Counted from the stretch's first letter, positions 8,180 to 17,075 are shown. The stretch: DNA of 64,000 nt from Zhihengliuella sp. ISTPL4 (GCF_002848265.1 NZ_CP025422.1:372001-436000); one strand, 5' to 3'. Program-made: numbers and translations. The notes: generated from the sequence alone by a model not told the origin.

Positions 8180-10012
8180 TCAGCCGCCGATCGCGACGTT
8201 GGTCGTGGCGACGGGCTCGTCGTAGATCGCGGAGATCTCGTCGGCGAAGTCGTTCATGATGACGGCGCGCTTGATCGACAGCTTCGGGGTGAGGTGGCCG
8301 GAGGCCTCCGTCCACTCCGAGTCGAGGATCGTGAACTTGCGGATGGATTCCGCCCGCGACACCCGCTCGTTCGCCGCGTCGACCGCGCGCTGCACCTCGG
8401 CGCGGACCTGCGGGTTCGCGGAGGCTTCCGCCAGGCTCATGTTCGCGTCGAGACCGTTGTTGCCGAGCCAGGTCGGCAGCATCTCCGGGTCGAGCGTGAC
8501 GAGAGCGGAGATGAAGGGGCGCTGGTCGCCGACGACGACGACCTGCCCGACGATCGGGTTCGCGCGGATCGGGTCCTCCAGCGCGGCGGGAGCGACGTTC
8601 TTCCCACCCGCCGTGACGATGATCTCCTTCTTGCGCCCGGTGATGGTGAGGAAGCCGTCGGCGTCGAAGCTGCCGATGTCGCCCGTGTGGAACCATCCGC
8701 CGTCGCTGAACGCCTCGGCGGTGGCCTCGGGGTTGTTCCAGTACTCCTTGAAGACGTTGATGCCGCGCACCTCGATCTCGCCGTCGTCGGCGAGACGCAC
8801 GCCCACGCCGGGGAGGGCGGGACCGACCGTGCCGATCTTCGACTTCGAGGCCAGGTTCACCGTCGCCGGGGCCGTGGTCTCGGTCAGGCCATAGCCCTCG
8901 AGGATCACGACGCCGAGGCTGTGGAAGAAGTGCCCGAGGCGCGCGCCCAGGGGAGCGGAGCCGGACACGGCGTAGGCGACGTTGCCGCCCATGGCCTCAC
9001 GCAGCTTGGAGTAGACGAGCTTGTTGAACAGCGCGAACTTGAGCTTCATCCCGAACGGGATCTTCTTGCCCTCCTCGAGGAGGCGGGAGTGCTCGATCGC
9101 GACGTCGGCGGCCGCGCGGAAGATCTTGCCCTTGCCGCCGGCCTCGGCCTTCTGCTCGGCCGAATTGTAGACCTTCTCGAACACCCGGGGGACCGCGAGG
9201 AGGAAGGTGGGCTGGAACGAGCCGAGCGCGGGGAGCAGCTGTCGCGTGTCCGGCTGGTGGCCGGTGCGGACGCCCGCGTGCACGTTGAGGATGGAGATGA
9301 AGCGGGCGAAGACGTGCGCGGTCGTGATGAAGAGGAGCGTGGAGGCGCCGGGCGTCTGCACGACCTCGTCGAGCGCCTTGGCGGAGTTGCGGGACAACTC
9401 GACGAAGTTGCTGTGCGTGAGCACGCAGCCCTTGGGGCGGCCGGTGGAGCCGGAGGTGTAGATGAGGGTCGCGATGTCCGAGCCGACGGCGAGGTTGCGG
9501 CGACGCTGGATCTCCTCATCGGAGACCGACGCCCCCTGCGCGGTGAGCGTATCGATCGCACCGAGATGCAGCTGCCAGACCTCGCGGAGGAGAGGCAGAT
9601 CGCCGCGGACCTCGTCGACGCGGGCGAAGTGCTCCGGCGACTCGACGACGAGGGCGATCGCGCCGGAATCCTCGAGGATCCACTGGATCTGCGACGGCGA
9701 GCTCGTCTCGTAGATCGGCACCATGACGGCACCGGCGTAGAAGAGGGCGAAGTCGACGAGGCTCCACTCGTACGTGGTGCGGGCGAGGAAGCCGACCTTC
9801 TCGCCGGGCTGGATGCCGGCGGCGGTGAAGCCCTTCGCGAGCGCGATCACCGCGGTCTCGAAGTCGGCAGCGGTGATGTCGCGCCATCCGTCGCCTTGCG
9901 GGACGGAGAACAGCGCCCGGTCGGGAGTCGCCTCGACGCGCTTCGCAAGCAGGTCGGCGACGTTCGCGTCGGGATCGGCGGGGACGATCGCGGGGACTTC
10001 AAACTGGACCAC
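8180..10012 (-). CDS. Long-chain fatty acid-CoA ligase (FadD15 type)
   Basis: This 610-residue member of the adenylate-forming family activates fatty acids to acyl-CoA through an acyl-adenylate. Visible motifs: the AMP/P-loop motif YTSGSTGRPKG (near residue 185), the acyl-binding linker GYGLTETTAP, FHTGDIGSFDADGFL and the C-terminal GRKKEIIV. Length fits long-chain ligases. The start is GTG 10012 with AAGGAG six bases upstream. Its place before plsC, aroG and pknL matches fadD15 (Rv2187) in M. tuberculosis. Chain-length preference cannot be read from sequence. Confidence 0.9.
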   Translation of the reverse strand: MVQFEVPAIVPADPDANVADLLAKRVEATPDRALFSVPQGDGWRDITAADFETAVIALAKGFTAAGIQPGEKVGFLARTTYEWSLVDFALFYAGAVMVPIYETSSPSQIQWILEDSGAIALVVESPEHFARVDEVRGDLPLLREVWQLHLGAIDTLTAQGASVSDEEIQRRRNLAVGSDIATLIYTSGSTGRPKGCVLTHSNFVELSRNSAKALDEVVQTPGASTLLFITTAHVFARFISILNVHAGVRTGHQPDTRQLLPALGSFQPTFLLAVPRVFEKVYNSAEQKAEAGGKGKIFRAAADVAIEHSRLLEEGKKIPFGMKLKFALFNKLVYSKLREAMGGNVAYAVSGSAPLGARLGHFFHSLGVVILEGYGLTETTAPATVNLASKSKIGTVGPALPGVGVRLADDGEIEVRGINVFKEYWNNPEATAEAFSDGGWFHTGDIGSFDADGFLTITGRKKEIIVTAGGKNVAPAALEDPIRANPIVGQVVVVGDQRPFISALVTLDPEMLPTWLGNNGLDANMSLAEASANPQVRAEVQRAVDAANERVSRAESIRKFTILDSEWTEASGHLTPKLSIKRAVIMNDFADEISAIYDEPVATTNVAIGG

Positions 10013-10150
10013 GGCAGCTCCTTCGGTACCGGTCGGGCACGGGCGTTGGTCCGAGTCTAGGGCATGGCACCGGGTCGCGGTCAGGGTGGAACTGAGTCGC
10101 TCTTCGGGTGTCGAGGCGAAGAACGGGCAGGGCGTTCCGAGGGGCGGCGC

Positions 10151-10156
10151 TAGACT
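10151..10156 (+). promoter_or_regulatory. -10 hexamer of plsC-type gene
   Basis: TAGACT ends eight bases before the ATG at 10165 and no Shine-Dalgarno sequence intervenes, which predicts a leaderless or nearly leaderless mRNA. Confidence 0.6.
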
Positions 10157-10164
10157 TCACCTCG

Positions 10165-10854
10165 ATGTTCTACTGGCTGATGAAGTACGTCGTGATCGGC
10201 CCCGTGGTCAAGGCCGTGTTCCGTCCCTGGATCGTGGGGCGGAAGAACGTGCCCGCGACCGGGGCCGCGATCCTGGCCAGCAACCATCTCTCCTTCGCGG
10301 ACTCGATCTTCCTGCCGCTCGTGATCGACCGGCCGATGTCGTTCCTCGCGAAGAGCGACTACTTCACCGGGCGAGGCCTCAAGGGCTGGTCCACCCGCTT
10401 CTTCATGAAGGCGACAGGCCAGATCCCCATCGACCGCTCCGGCGGCAAGGCGTCCGAGGCCTCCCTGAACACCGGCCTTCAGGTGCTCGGCGGCGGGGAC
10501 CTGCTGGGCATCTACCCCGAGGGCACGCGCAGCCCCGACGGCAAGCTCTACCGCGGCCGCACCGGCATCGCCCGGATGGCGCTCGAGGCCAAGGTTCCCG
10601 TCATCCCGGTCATCATGGTGGACACCGACACGGCCATGCCCATCGGCCGCCGCATCCCGCGGGTCATGCGCGTCGGGATCGTCATCGGCGAGCCGCTGGA
10701 CTTCTCCCGTTACGCGGGCATGGAGAACGACCGCTACATCCTCCGCTCCGTCACCGACGAGATCATGGTGGCGCTGCAGCGGCTCGGTCAGCAGGAGTAC
10801 GAGGACGTCTACGCGTCGACCGTCAAGGACCGCCTCCCGAGCCGCGTCACATAG
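10165..10854 (+). CDS. 1-acyl-sn-glycerol-3-phosphate acyltransferase (PlsC family)
   Basis: This 229-residue membrane-associated acyltransferase converts lysophosphatidate to phosphatidate. It shows the catalytic HX4D motif (NHLSFAD, His41 and Asp46) and the substrate-binding YPEGTRS (117-123), with a hydrophobic N-terminus. An upstream in-frame ATG (10108) is rejected because TAGACT at 10151 would lie inside such a gene and MFYWLMKYVV is a natural start. The gene is syntenic with Rv2182c and lies between the acyl-CoA ligase and aroG. Confidence 0.88.
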   Translation: MFYWLMKYVVIGPVVKAVFRPWIVGRKNVPATGAAILASNHLSFADSIFLPLVIDRPMSFLAKSDYFTGRGLKGWSTRFFMKATGQIPIDRSGGKASEASLNTGLQVLGGGDLLGIYPEGTRSPDGKLYRGRTGIARMALEAKVPVIPVIMVDTDTAMPIGRRIPRVMRVGIVIGEPLDFSRYAGMENDRYILRSVTDEIMVALQRLGQQEYEDVYASTVKDRLPSRVT

Positions 10855-10889
10855 GCTCCGCAGCGCATCTCGGGGGTACCTCGTCCCAC

Positions 10890-10895
10890 TAGGCT
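10890..10895 (+). promoter_or_regulatory. -10 hexamer of aroG
   Basis: TAGGCT lies six bases before the aroG ATG with no ribosome-binding site between them, a leaderless arrangement. Confidence 0.6.
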
Positions 10896-10901
10896 TGACG
10901 C

Positions 10902-12242
10902 ATGCTCCCGCACCACATCGAAGCCCTTGATGCATGGCGCTCGCTTCCCATCAAGCAGCAGCCGCAGTGGCCTGACGCCGATCGCGTCGCCGACGTCTCC
11001 CGGCAGATCTCGAGCCTCCCGCCGCTGGTCTTCGCCGGTGAGGTCGACAACCTCCGCGAACGCCTCGCCAGGGCGGCCTCCGGGCAGGCGTTCCTCCTGC
11101 AGGGCGGCGACTGCGCCGAGACCTTCGCCGGGGCGACGGCCGAGCAGATCCGCAACCGCATCAAGACGGTGCTGCAGATGGCCGTGGTGCTCACGTACGG
11201 CGCCTCCATGCCGGTCGTGAAGATGGGACGCATGGCCGGGCAGTTCGCCAAGCCGCGCTCCAGCGACACCGAGACGCGCGGCGAGGTCACGCTGCCCGCC
11301 TACCGCGGCGACATCGTCAACGGCTACGACTTCACCGAGGGCTCGCGTCAGGCCGACCCCGGACGTCTCCTGCAGGGGTACCACACCGCGGCATCGACGC
11401 TGAACCTCATCCGCGCGTTCACGCAGGGTGGCTTCGCCGACCTCCGCGAGGTGCACTCCTGGAACAAGGGCTTCGCGCAGAACCCGGCGAATCAGCGCTA
11501 CGAGCGCATGGCCGCCGAGATCGATCGGGCGATCAAGTTCATGGAGGCTGCCGGCGCGGACTTCGACGAGCTCAAGCGCGTCGAGTTCTTCACCGGCCAC
11601 GAGGGCCTGCTCATGGACTACGAGCGCCCGATGACGCGGATCGACTCACGCACGGACACTCCGTACAACACCTCGGCCCACTTCCTGTGGATCGGGGAGC
11701 GCACGCGCGAGCTCGACGGCGCGCACGTCGACTACTTCTCGAAGATCCGGAACCCGATCGGCGTGAAGCTGGGCCCCACCACGACGCCGGAGACCGCGCT
11801 CGCGCTGATCGACAAGCTGGACCCGGAGCGCGAGCCCGGTCGCCTGACGTTCATCACGCGCATGGGTGCCGGCCGCATCCGTGACGCACTGCCCCCGCTG
11901 CTGGAGGCGGTCCGCGAGTCGGGAGCGCAGCCGCTGTGGGTCACCGACCCCATGCACGGCAACGGCATTACCACGCCGACCGGCTACAAGACGCGTCGTT
12001 TCGACGACGTCGTCGACGAGGTCCGCGGGTTCTTCGAGGCGCACCGCGCGGTGGGCACGTTCCCCGGCGGCATCCACGTCGAGCTCACCGGCGACGACGT
12101 CACCGAGTGCCTCGGCGGTTCGGAGCAGATCGACGAGGCAGCGCTGGCGACCCGCTACGAGAGCCTGTGCGACCCGCGCCTGAACCACATGCAGTCCCTG
12201 GAGCTGGCGTTCCTCGTCGCCGAGGAGCTCGAGAAGCGCTGA
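10902..12242 (+). CDS. aroG: Class II 3-deoxy-D-arabino-heptulosonate 7-phosphate synthase
   Basis: This 446-residue enzyme catalyses the first shikimate step, condensing phosphoenolpyruvate with erythrose 4-phosphate. It is the plant-like class II type (about 450 residues), not the 350-residue AroF/G/H class I type. Visible signatures: FLLQGGDCAETF, with metal-ligand Cys71; VKMGRMAGQFAKPR; TGHEGLLMDYE; WVTDPMHGNG. It is syntenic with Rv2178c next to pknL. In the mycobacterial enzyme, chorismate mutase and aromatic amino acids modulate activity. A perfect 18-bp terminator follows. Confidence 0.95.
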   Translation: MLPHHIEALDAWRSLPIKQQPQWPDADRVADVSRQISSLPPLVFAGEVDNLRERLARAASGQAFLLQGGDCAETFAGATAEQIRNRIKTVLQMAVVLTYGASMPVVKMGRMAGQFAKPRSSDTETRGEVTLPAYRGDIVNGYDFTEGSRQADPGRLLQGYHTAASTLNLIRAFTQGGFADLREVHSWNKGFAQNPANQRYERMAAEIDRAIKFMEAAGADFDELKRVEFFTGHEGLLMDYERPMTRIDSRTDTPYNTSAHFLWIGERTRELDGAHVDYFSKIRNPIGVKLGPTTTPETALALIDKLDPEREPGRLTFITRMGAGRIRDALPPLLEAVRESGAQPLWVTDPMHGNGITTPTGYKTRRFDDVVDEVRGFFEAHRAVGTFPGGIHVELTGDDVTECLGGSEQIDEAALATRYESLCDPRLNHMQSLELAFLVAEELEKR

Positions 12243-12256
12243 TCCGCGGAAGGATG

Positions 12257-12295
12257 CGACGAAGGGGCCGGAACGATGTTCCGGCCCCTTCGTCG
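12257..12295. terminator. Perfect 18-bp stem terminator after aroG/pknL
   Basis: Bases 12257-12274 pair perfectly with 12278-12295 around a GAT loop. The arms begin CGACGAAGG and end CCTTCGTCG, so it can serve both aroG (plus) and the convergent pknL (minus). Confidence 0.8.
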
Positions 12296-12303
12296 TGTCG
12301 GCG

Positions 12304-14259
12304 TCAGCCGGCGAAGCTCATGGTGAGCGTGATGCTCGTGCCCTTCCGCTGCGGTTCGGACGGGCTGTACGACTCCACGCGTGTGTTCTCGTTCGCGAGG
12401 AGATCCCACACCGAGTCCGGCAGACCGGTGCTGCTCGTATAGCTCCAGGTGAAGCCGGCGTCGGAGAGGGCGTTCGTCGCTTCGTCGCGCGTCATGCCGG
12501 ACACGTCCGGCACGTCGAACAGCGGTGGTCCCTGGGAGACGATGAGCTGGATCGTCTCGCCGGGGCGCCACGATCCCTCCTCGGCGCGATCCGCGTATCC
12601 GATGACCCGATCCTTGCCGATCGAGTCGCTCGAGCGGTAGATGCTCTCCTCGGCGACCTTGAGGCCCTTGCCGGTGAGTGTCTCGGTGGCCTGTCTGACG
12701 GTCATGTCCGTGACGTCCGGCACGGGCCCGCGCGACACCTGGATGGTCGCGGTGTCCTTCTCGTGGACCGTGCAGCCCTCCTCGCAGCCGAAGGCATCGC
12801 CGCCGTCGCGGGGAGTGATGCGCACGTTGATCACCGATCCGTCCGCGGCATCGGTGAAGTACTCCTCGTCGCCGGTGATCTCCAGGTTCGCCGCCTGCAA
12901 CGCGGCCCGGACATCGTCGGCCGGCTGTCCGGCGACGGGAGCGAGGTCATGCGCGGCGGGGCCGGCGGAGACGACGACGGTGACGGTCGTGCCCTTGTCG
13001 ATCCTGGCGCCCTTCCCCGGATCCGTCTCGATGACGATGCCCTGCTCGATGTCCACGGAGAACTCGTCGCGCTGTGCGGGTGCGAAACCGGCTTCGGTGA
13101 GCTCGGCAGCCGCCGCGTCGTACGTCTGCCCCGCCACGTCGGGCACCGCGATCAGCGAACCGGGTCCCGAGCCGAACCACCATCCCACCCCGCCGGCGAG
13201 GACCGCGAGCAGGAGGACGAGGGAGAGGAGGAAGGTGCCGCGCGCGCGACGCTTGGCGGCGCGGCGTCGGAGGATCGTCGCGTTGTCGATCGCGGGGGAG
13301 GTGGCCGTCGCCGGTTCGGGGAGGACCATGGTGCCCGGCATGACCTTCGTGAGGTCGCCGGAGTCGGCTTGGTCCTTGGCGGCGCCGGTCGTCCGCGACA
13401 CGGCGGGGGCGACACCGATCTCGCGCTCGATCTCGCGCAGGCGGTCGAGCATCTGCTGGGCGTCGTCCGGTCGCTCGTCCGGCGACTTCTCCGTCGCCCA
13501 CAGCACGAGCTCGTCGAGCTGCTCCGGCACCGCGGGATTGCGCACACTGGGACGGGGGACCGACTCGGTGGCGTGCTGGAACGCGATCTGCATCGGCTGC
13601 TCGCCCTTGTAGGGCTGCTCGCCGACGAGCATCTCGTAGAGCATGATGCCGAGGGCGTAGATGTCGCTGCGCGCATCGGCGGTGCCCCGGGTGACGAGCT
13701 CGGGAGCGAGATACGCGATCGTGCCGAGCAACTGCTGCCCGGTCGCGGTGTTCGCGGTCGTGGCCCTCGCGAGGCCGAAGTCACCGATCTTGATGCGACC
13801 GTCTTCCGCGAGCAGCACGTTCTCCGGTTTGACGTCGCGGTGCACGATGCCGGCGCGGTGGGCAGCGGACAGCCCGGCGAGCACGGCGTCCATGATCGTG
13901 ATCGTCTGGGCGACGGTGAGGCGCTTCTGCTCGCGGAGCAGCTCGCGAAGGGTGATGCCCGGCAGGTACTCCATCACGAGGTAGGCGAGTTCGCCGTCCT
14001 GCCCCTGGTCGAACACGTTGACGACGTGCGGGTCGGCGAGGCGGGCGGCGGCACGGGCCTCTTGGATGAACCGGCTCTGGAACGCGGAGTCGTCGCTCAG
14101 ATGCGCGTGCATGACCTTGAGGGCGATGCGGCGCTCGAGGCGGAGGTCGGTCGCGACGTAGACGGTGGCCATACCACCGCGGGCGATCCGCGCGCGGACG
14201 CGGTACCGGCCGTCGACAAGCCGCCCGATGAGGGGGTCGGCCTGCTGATTGGTCGTCAC
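12304..14259 (-). CDS. pknL: PASTA-domain Ser/Thr protein kinase, PknL type
   Basis: This is a 651-residue transmembrane kinase. The cytoplasmic kinase domain (about 12-280) has the glycine loop ARGGMATVYVA, catalytic Lys48 (IALKVM), HRDVKPEN (Asp142) and DFG (Asp160), with a Thr-rich activation loop before GTIAYLAPE. One TM segment near 335-358 (GTFLLSLVLLLAVLAGG) leads to four extracellular PASTA repeats, which in this family bind muropeptides. The second repeat carries a GCEEGC cysteine pair. It lies next to aroG and near the Rv2175c homologue, as pknL does in M. tuberculosis; the mycobacterial protein lacks PASTA repeats while the corynebacterial one has them. GTG start, leaderless pattern. 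Confidence 0.9.
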   Translation of the reverse strand: MTTNQQADPLIGRLVDGRYRVRARIARGGMATVYVATDLRLERRIALKVMHAHLSDDSAFQSRFIQEARAAARLADPHVVNVFDQGQDGELAYLVMEYLPGITLRELLREQKRLTVAQTITIMDAVLAGLSAAHRAGIVHRDVKPENVLLAEDGRIKIGDFGLARATTANTATGQQLLGTIAYLAPELVTRGTADARSDIYALGIMLYEMLVGEQPYKGEQPMQIAFQHATESVPRPSVRNPAVPEQLDELVLWATEKSPDERPDDAQQMLDRLREIEREIGVAPAVSRTTGAAKDQADSGDLTKVMPGTMVLPEPATATSPAIDNATILRRRAAKRRARGTFLLSLVLLLAVLAGGVGWWFGSGPGSLIAVPDVAGQTYDAAAAELTEAGFAPAQRDEFSVDIEQGIVIETDPGKGARIDKGTTVTVVVSAGPAAHDLAPVAGQPADDVRAALQAANLEITGDEEYFTDAADGSVINVRITPRDGGDAFGCEEGCTVHEKDTATIQVSRGPVPDVTDMTVRQATETLTGKGLKVAEESIYRSSDSIGKDRVIGYADRAEEGSWRPGETIQLIVSQGPPLFDVPDVSGMTRDEATNALSDAGFTWSYTSSTGLPDSVWDLLANENTRVESYSPSEPQRKGTSITLTMSFAG

Positions 14260-14265
14260 GACAGA

Positions 14266-14271
14266 AGTCTA
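14266..14271 (-). promoter_or_regulatory. -10 hexamer of pknL
   Basis: TAGACT on minus ends six bases before the GTG start codon, with no Shine-Dalgarno sequence between them. Confidence 0.6.
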
Positions 14272-14308
14272 TGGACGATTGGCTGAAAGCCCCGGGAACG
14301 CCTCACCC

Positions 14309-14331
14309 CTCGGAGCATCCGGATTTCCGAG
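14309..14331. other. Hairpin downstream of LysM gene
   Basis: CTCGGA (14309-14314) pairs with TCCGAG (14326-14331) around ATCCGGAT. The direct repeat CGCCTCACCC flanks it. No U-tract is present, so a terminator role is only possible. Confidence 0.3.
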
Positions 14332-14335
14332 CGCC

Positions 14336-15475
14336 TCACCCGTGCTGGGCGAGCCATGCGTACGCCTGTGCCTCCCACTGCCCGTAGCGATCGGGGTAGG
14401 CGGAGATCTGCACGGCTTGGGCTGCGTCGGTGAAGGCCAGCGATTCCCAGCCGGGGATGTCGAGCAGCCCGCGGGTGACGTGTCCGTTGGGGTCGCCGGC
14501 GCCGCCGTAGAAGACCCTGGTGCTCCGTTCCGCATCCATGATCTGCGCCGGAGTGCCCCAGCCGGTGCTCGGGCGCTGCTGGAAGATCCCGAGCGAGTCG
14601 CGGTCGCCCCAGTCCAGGTTGCGGAGATCCGACTCCACCATGCCGGTCGCGAGCGCGATGGCGATCCCGCGGTCGGAGACGCCGAGCTCCCGACCCACCC
14701 GGATGATGAGCGCCGCGTTGGCAGCCTGCTCAGCCGTCAGGGTGGCCGTGCGCTGTCCCGTGGGGGCGGCGGCGGGCTCCGGAGCAGGCGGGGCCTGTAC
14801 GGCGAGGCGCTGACCCGGGTAGATGATCGAGGACGCGTCGAGGCCGTTCCAGGCGAAGAGGGACTGCGTGGTCGTCCCGTACCGCTGAGCGATCGAGAAC
14901 AGCGTCTCGCCCGCGGCGACGGTGTGCGCGCGGCCGCCGGTCTGCGGAGAGGTCTCGGGCGCCGCCGCTGGTGCGGCTGCCGGAGCCGGAGTGGAAGCGG
15001 TGGTCCCGGATACGGTGAGCTTCTGTCCCGGGTAGATGATGGCGCCGGCGGAAAGGCCGTTGGCGGCGAGGATCGCGCTCACCGAAGTGCCGTACTTCCC
15101 CGCGATGCCGAAGACGGTGTCGCCCGCCGCGACGGTGTGCGTCTTCGTGGCGGCGGGAGTCGTCGCGGGCGCCGGCGTGGGTGCGGAGGCCGCGGCGCGC
15201 AGAGACAGCGTCTGGCCCGGGTAGATCACGGAGCGCCAGGAGAGGCCGTTCCAGGTGAGGACATCGGTGGTCTTCAGTCCGTAGCGGCCGGCGATGCCGG
15301 CGACCGTGTCGCCCGGCTGCACGACGTGCGAGGGCGGCGCGGCCTGTGTCGGCACGACGCGCACCGGAGCGATGCGGTGTCGTTCGTGCGCTGCGACCGG
15401 CGGCGCGGGCGCAACGGCGGGTGTCGCCGTCAGAGTGGCGGCGAGAGCACCGGCCATGGCTGTCTGGATGATCAC
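14336..15475 (-). CDS. Secreted triple-LysM protein with transglycosylase-like C-terminal domain
   Basis: This 379-residue protein starts at GTG 15475, with AAGGGGG upstream. An N-terminal Ala-rich segment looks like a signal peptide. Three LysM peptidoglycan-binding repeats follow (about 50-92, 113-155, 184-226; each ends in IYPGQxL), separated by Pro/Ala linkers. The C-terminal 130 residues hold a lysozyme-like fold signature (ALATGMVESDLRNL with candidate catalytic Glu281; GIFQQRPSTGWGT) found in actinobacterial transglycosylases. A wall-remodelling hydrolase is the likely role. It sits between pknL and the Rv2175c homologue, which are close neighbours in mycobacteria. Confidence 0.82.
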   Translation of the reverse strand: MIIQTAMAGALAATLTATPAVAPAPPVAAHERHRIAPVRVVPTQAAPPSHVVQPGDTVAGIAGRYGLKTTDVLTWNGLSWRSVIYPGQTLSLRAAASAPTPAPATTPAATKTHTVAAGDTVFGIAGKYGTSVSAILAANGLSAGAIIYPGQKLTVSGTTASTPAPAAAPAAAPETSPQTGGRAHTVAAGETLFSIAQRYGTTTQSLFAWNGLDASSIIYPGQRLAVQAPPAPEPAAAPTGQRTATLTAEQAANAALIIRVGRELGVSDRGIAIALATGMVESDLRNLDWGDRDSLGIFQQRPSTGWGTPAQIMDAERSTRVFYGGAGDPNGHVTRGLLDIPGWESLAFTDAAQAVQISAYPDRYGQWEAQAYAWLAQHG

Positions 15476-15527
15476 GTCGGCCCCCTTTTCGAGCACTTCA
15501 CGCTGACACGGATGTATAGAGATGTCA

Positions 15528-15564
15528 ACAGAAGTGACAGGTGTGGCCTCTGTGACAGAAGTGA
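15528..15564. promoter_or_regulatory. Direct repeats in the LysM/Rv2175c divergent promoter
   Basis: ACAGAAGTGA occurs at 15528-15537 and 15555-15564, and GTGACAG at 15534-15540 and 15552-15558. TTGACA is present on minus (15527-15522). The layout suggests a two-site operator for an unidentified regulator. Confidence 0.4.
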
Positions 15565-15604
15565 TGGATATGCGCTGCGACGGCGGAGGTGAGATAGTGG
15601 CAAC

Positions 15605-15961
15605 GTGTCTGAGAACGTCGCTGCCACCCCTGACGCCGCACCCGAGTGGCTGACCATGCCCGACCTCGTCGAGGTGCTCGGCGAGCCCCTCGGCCGCGTC
15701 CGCCGTCTGATCGACGAGCACTACCTCGTCGGCTCCCGTCGCAGCGGGGTGTTCGCCGTGCCGTCCGTGTTCATCGTGGACGGGCAGCCGCTGAGCTCCC
15801 TGCGCGGGACGATCATCGTGCTGCAGGACGCCGGCTTCTCCGACGACGAGCTGATCGACTGGCTGCTCGCCGAAGACGAGACGCTCGGGCGTTCCCCCAT
15901 CGCGTCGCTGCTTGCCGGCCACAAGAGCGAGGTCCGTCGCCTCGCGCGCACCCTCGCCTGA
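15605..15961 (+). CDS. Rv2175c-type DNA-binding protein
   Basis: This 118-residue winged-helix protein resembles M. tuberculosis Rv2175c, a DNA-binding protein phosphorylated by PknL: WLTMPDLVEVLGEPLGRVRR near residue 16, then LIDEHYLVGSRRSGVFAVPS. The C-terminal half (LRGTIIVLQDAGFSDDELID) is the helical extension typical of the family. In mycobacteria the phospho-acceptor is a threonine near the N-terminus; a Thr is present at residue 8 (AATPD), but equivalence is inference. Start GTG 15605, with GATAGT six bases upstream. Confidence 0.8.
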   Translation: MSENVAATPDAAPEWLTMPDLVEVLGEPLGRVRRLIDEHYLVGSRRSGVFAVPSVFIVDGQPLSSLRGTIIVLQDAGFSDDELIDWLLAEDETLGRSPIASLLAGHKSEVRRLARTLA

Positions 15962-15971
15962 GGCGCTGCGG

Positions 15972-17075
15972 TCAGGAGGAGCGCACCGTCGCCGCTCTGC
16001 CGAGATCGCGGAGCTCGCCGACCGCGGCGTCTTCGAGCCGGGCGCCGGAGAGCGCACGGTCGGCCTCTCGGGCGTAGTCGGCGATCATGGTCTCGACGCG
16101 TTCCAGGGCTCCGGTCGCGGCGATCGTCTCCTGAAGGAACGAGACCTGTGATGCGGTCAGGTCCGGGTCTCCGAGCATCTCGTCGAGAACTCGCCGCGCC
16201 GGGGCTTCCAGCCGCTCTCTGGTGAGGGCGATGAGGACGGTGCGCTTGCCCTCGCGCAGGTCGTCGCCCGCTGGTTTCCCGGTGACGGCGGCATCGCCGA
16301 AGACCCCGAGCACGTCGTCGCGCAACTGGAACGCGAGACCCAGCGGGTGCCCGAACCGGCGGAGGGCCTGGGTCTGCTCGGCATCCGCTCCGGCGAGGCT
16401 CGCTCCCAGGATGAGGGGCTGCTCGATGCTGTAGCGCGCCGACTTCAGTGAGGCCACGCGAAGGGCCCGTTCGGCGTGCTCACGGTCGTCGCTGACGCTC
16501 CACGCGGACTCCTCGGCGATGTCGAGGAACTGTCCGGTCGTGACATCCCGGCGCATGCGTGCGTACTCGGCGCGCACGGTGCGCGCCTGGCTGTGGCCGT
16601 CGAGCGCGGACTCCAGGAGGTCGTCGCTCCAGGCGACGAGGAGGTCGCCGAGCAGCACGGAGCCCGCACGTCCGAAGGCGGCGGCGTCGCCTGACCAGCC
16701 GGCAGAACGATGAGACGCCTCCAGAGCCCGATGCGCAGCGGGGCGGCCACGCCGAGTGTCCGAGTTGTCGATGAGGTCGTCGTGGACGAGAGCGGCGGAC
16801 TGGAAGATCTCCAGGGCGGCGCAGACATCCCACAGCGCATCGTCCTCGACGGCGAGCCGGTCGCGGAAGCGCGCGACCGCGCGCCAACCGGCGTGACAGA
16901 AGCGGGCACGCAGCCGCTTCCCCCCGGAGAGAGTGTCGGCCGCCGCATCCAGGAAGGCCGCGGCATCGGCGCCGTACTCCGCCGACTCCGTCCGCATCCG
17001 GTCGAGGAAGAGGTCCAGCCGCGCGGCCACGGCGTCGGAGACGGAGGGGGAGGGGGTCGGCACGACTCCCAGCAT
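15972..17075 (-). CDS. Polyprenyl (geranylgeranyl-type) diphosphate synthase
   Basis: This 367-residue trans-prenyltransferase condenses isopentenyl diphosphate onto allylic diphosphates. The first Asp-rich motif is DDLID (99-103, in LVHDDLIDNSDTRRGRP), the second is FQLRDDVLGVFGD, and GGKRLRARF is the substrate-binding motif. Length fits C20-type synthases; product length cannot be fixed from sequence. It corresponds by position to idsA2 (Rv2173) in M. tuberculosis. A role in menaquinone side chain or carotenoid supply is plausible. The ATG at 17075 has no clear Shine-Dalgarno sequence; longer in-frame starts extend into DUF3040 and are rejected. Confidence 0.88.
   Translation of the reverse strand: MLGVVPTPSPSVSDAVAARLDLFLDRMRTESAEYGADAAAFLDAAADTLSGGKRLRARFCHAGWRAVARFRDRLAVEDDALWDVCAALEIFQSAALVHDDLIDNSDTRRGRPAAHRALEASHRSAGWSGDAAAFGRAGSVLLGDLLVAWSDDLLESALDGHSQARTVRAEYARMRRDVTTGQFLDIAEESAWSVSDDREHAERALRVASLKSARYSIEQPLILGASLAGADAEQTQALRRFGHPLGLAFQLRDDVLGVFGDAAVTGKPAGDDLREGKRTVLIALTRERLEAPARRVLDEMLGDPDLTASQVSFLQETIAATGALERVETMIADYAREADRALSGARLEDAAVGELRDLGRAATVRSS

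Noticed and set aside
15476..15604. c-di-AMP (ydaO-type) riboswitch before the LysM gene
   Set aside because: Such riboswitches precede many actinobacterial wall hydrolases, but the 129-base gap holds no matching conserved core, and most of it also serves the divergent gene.
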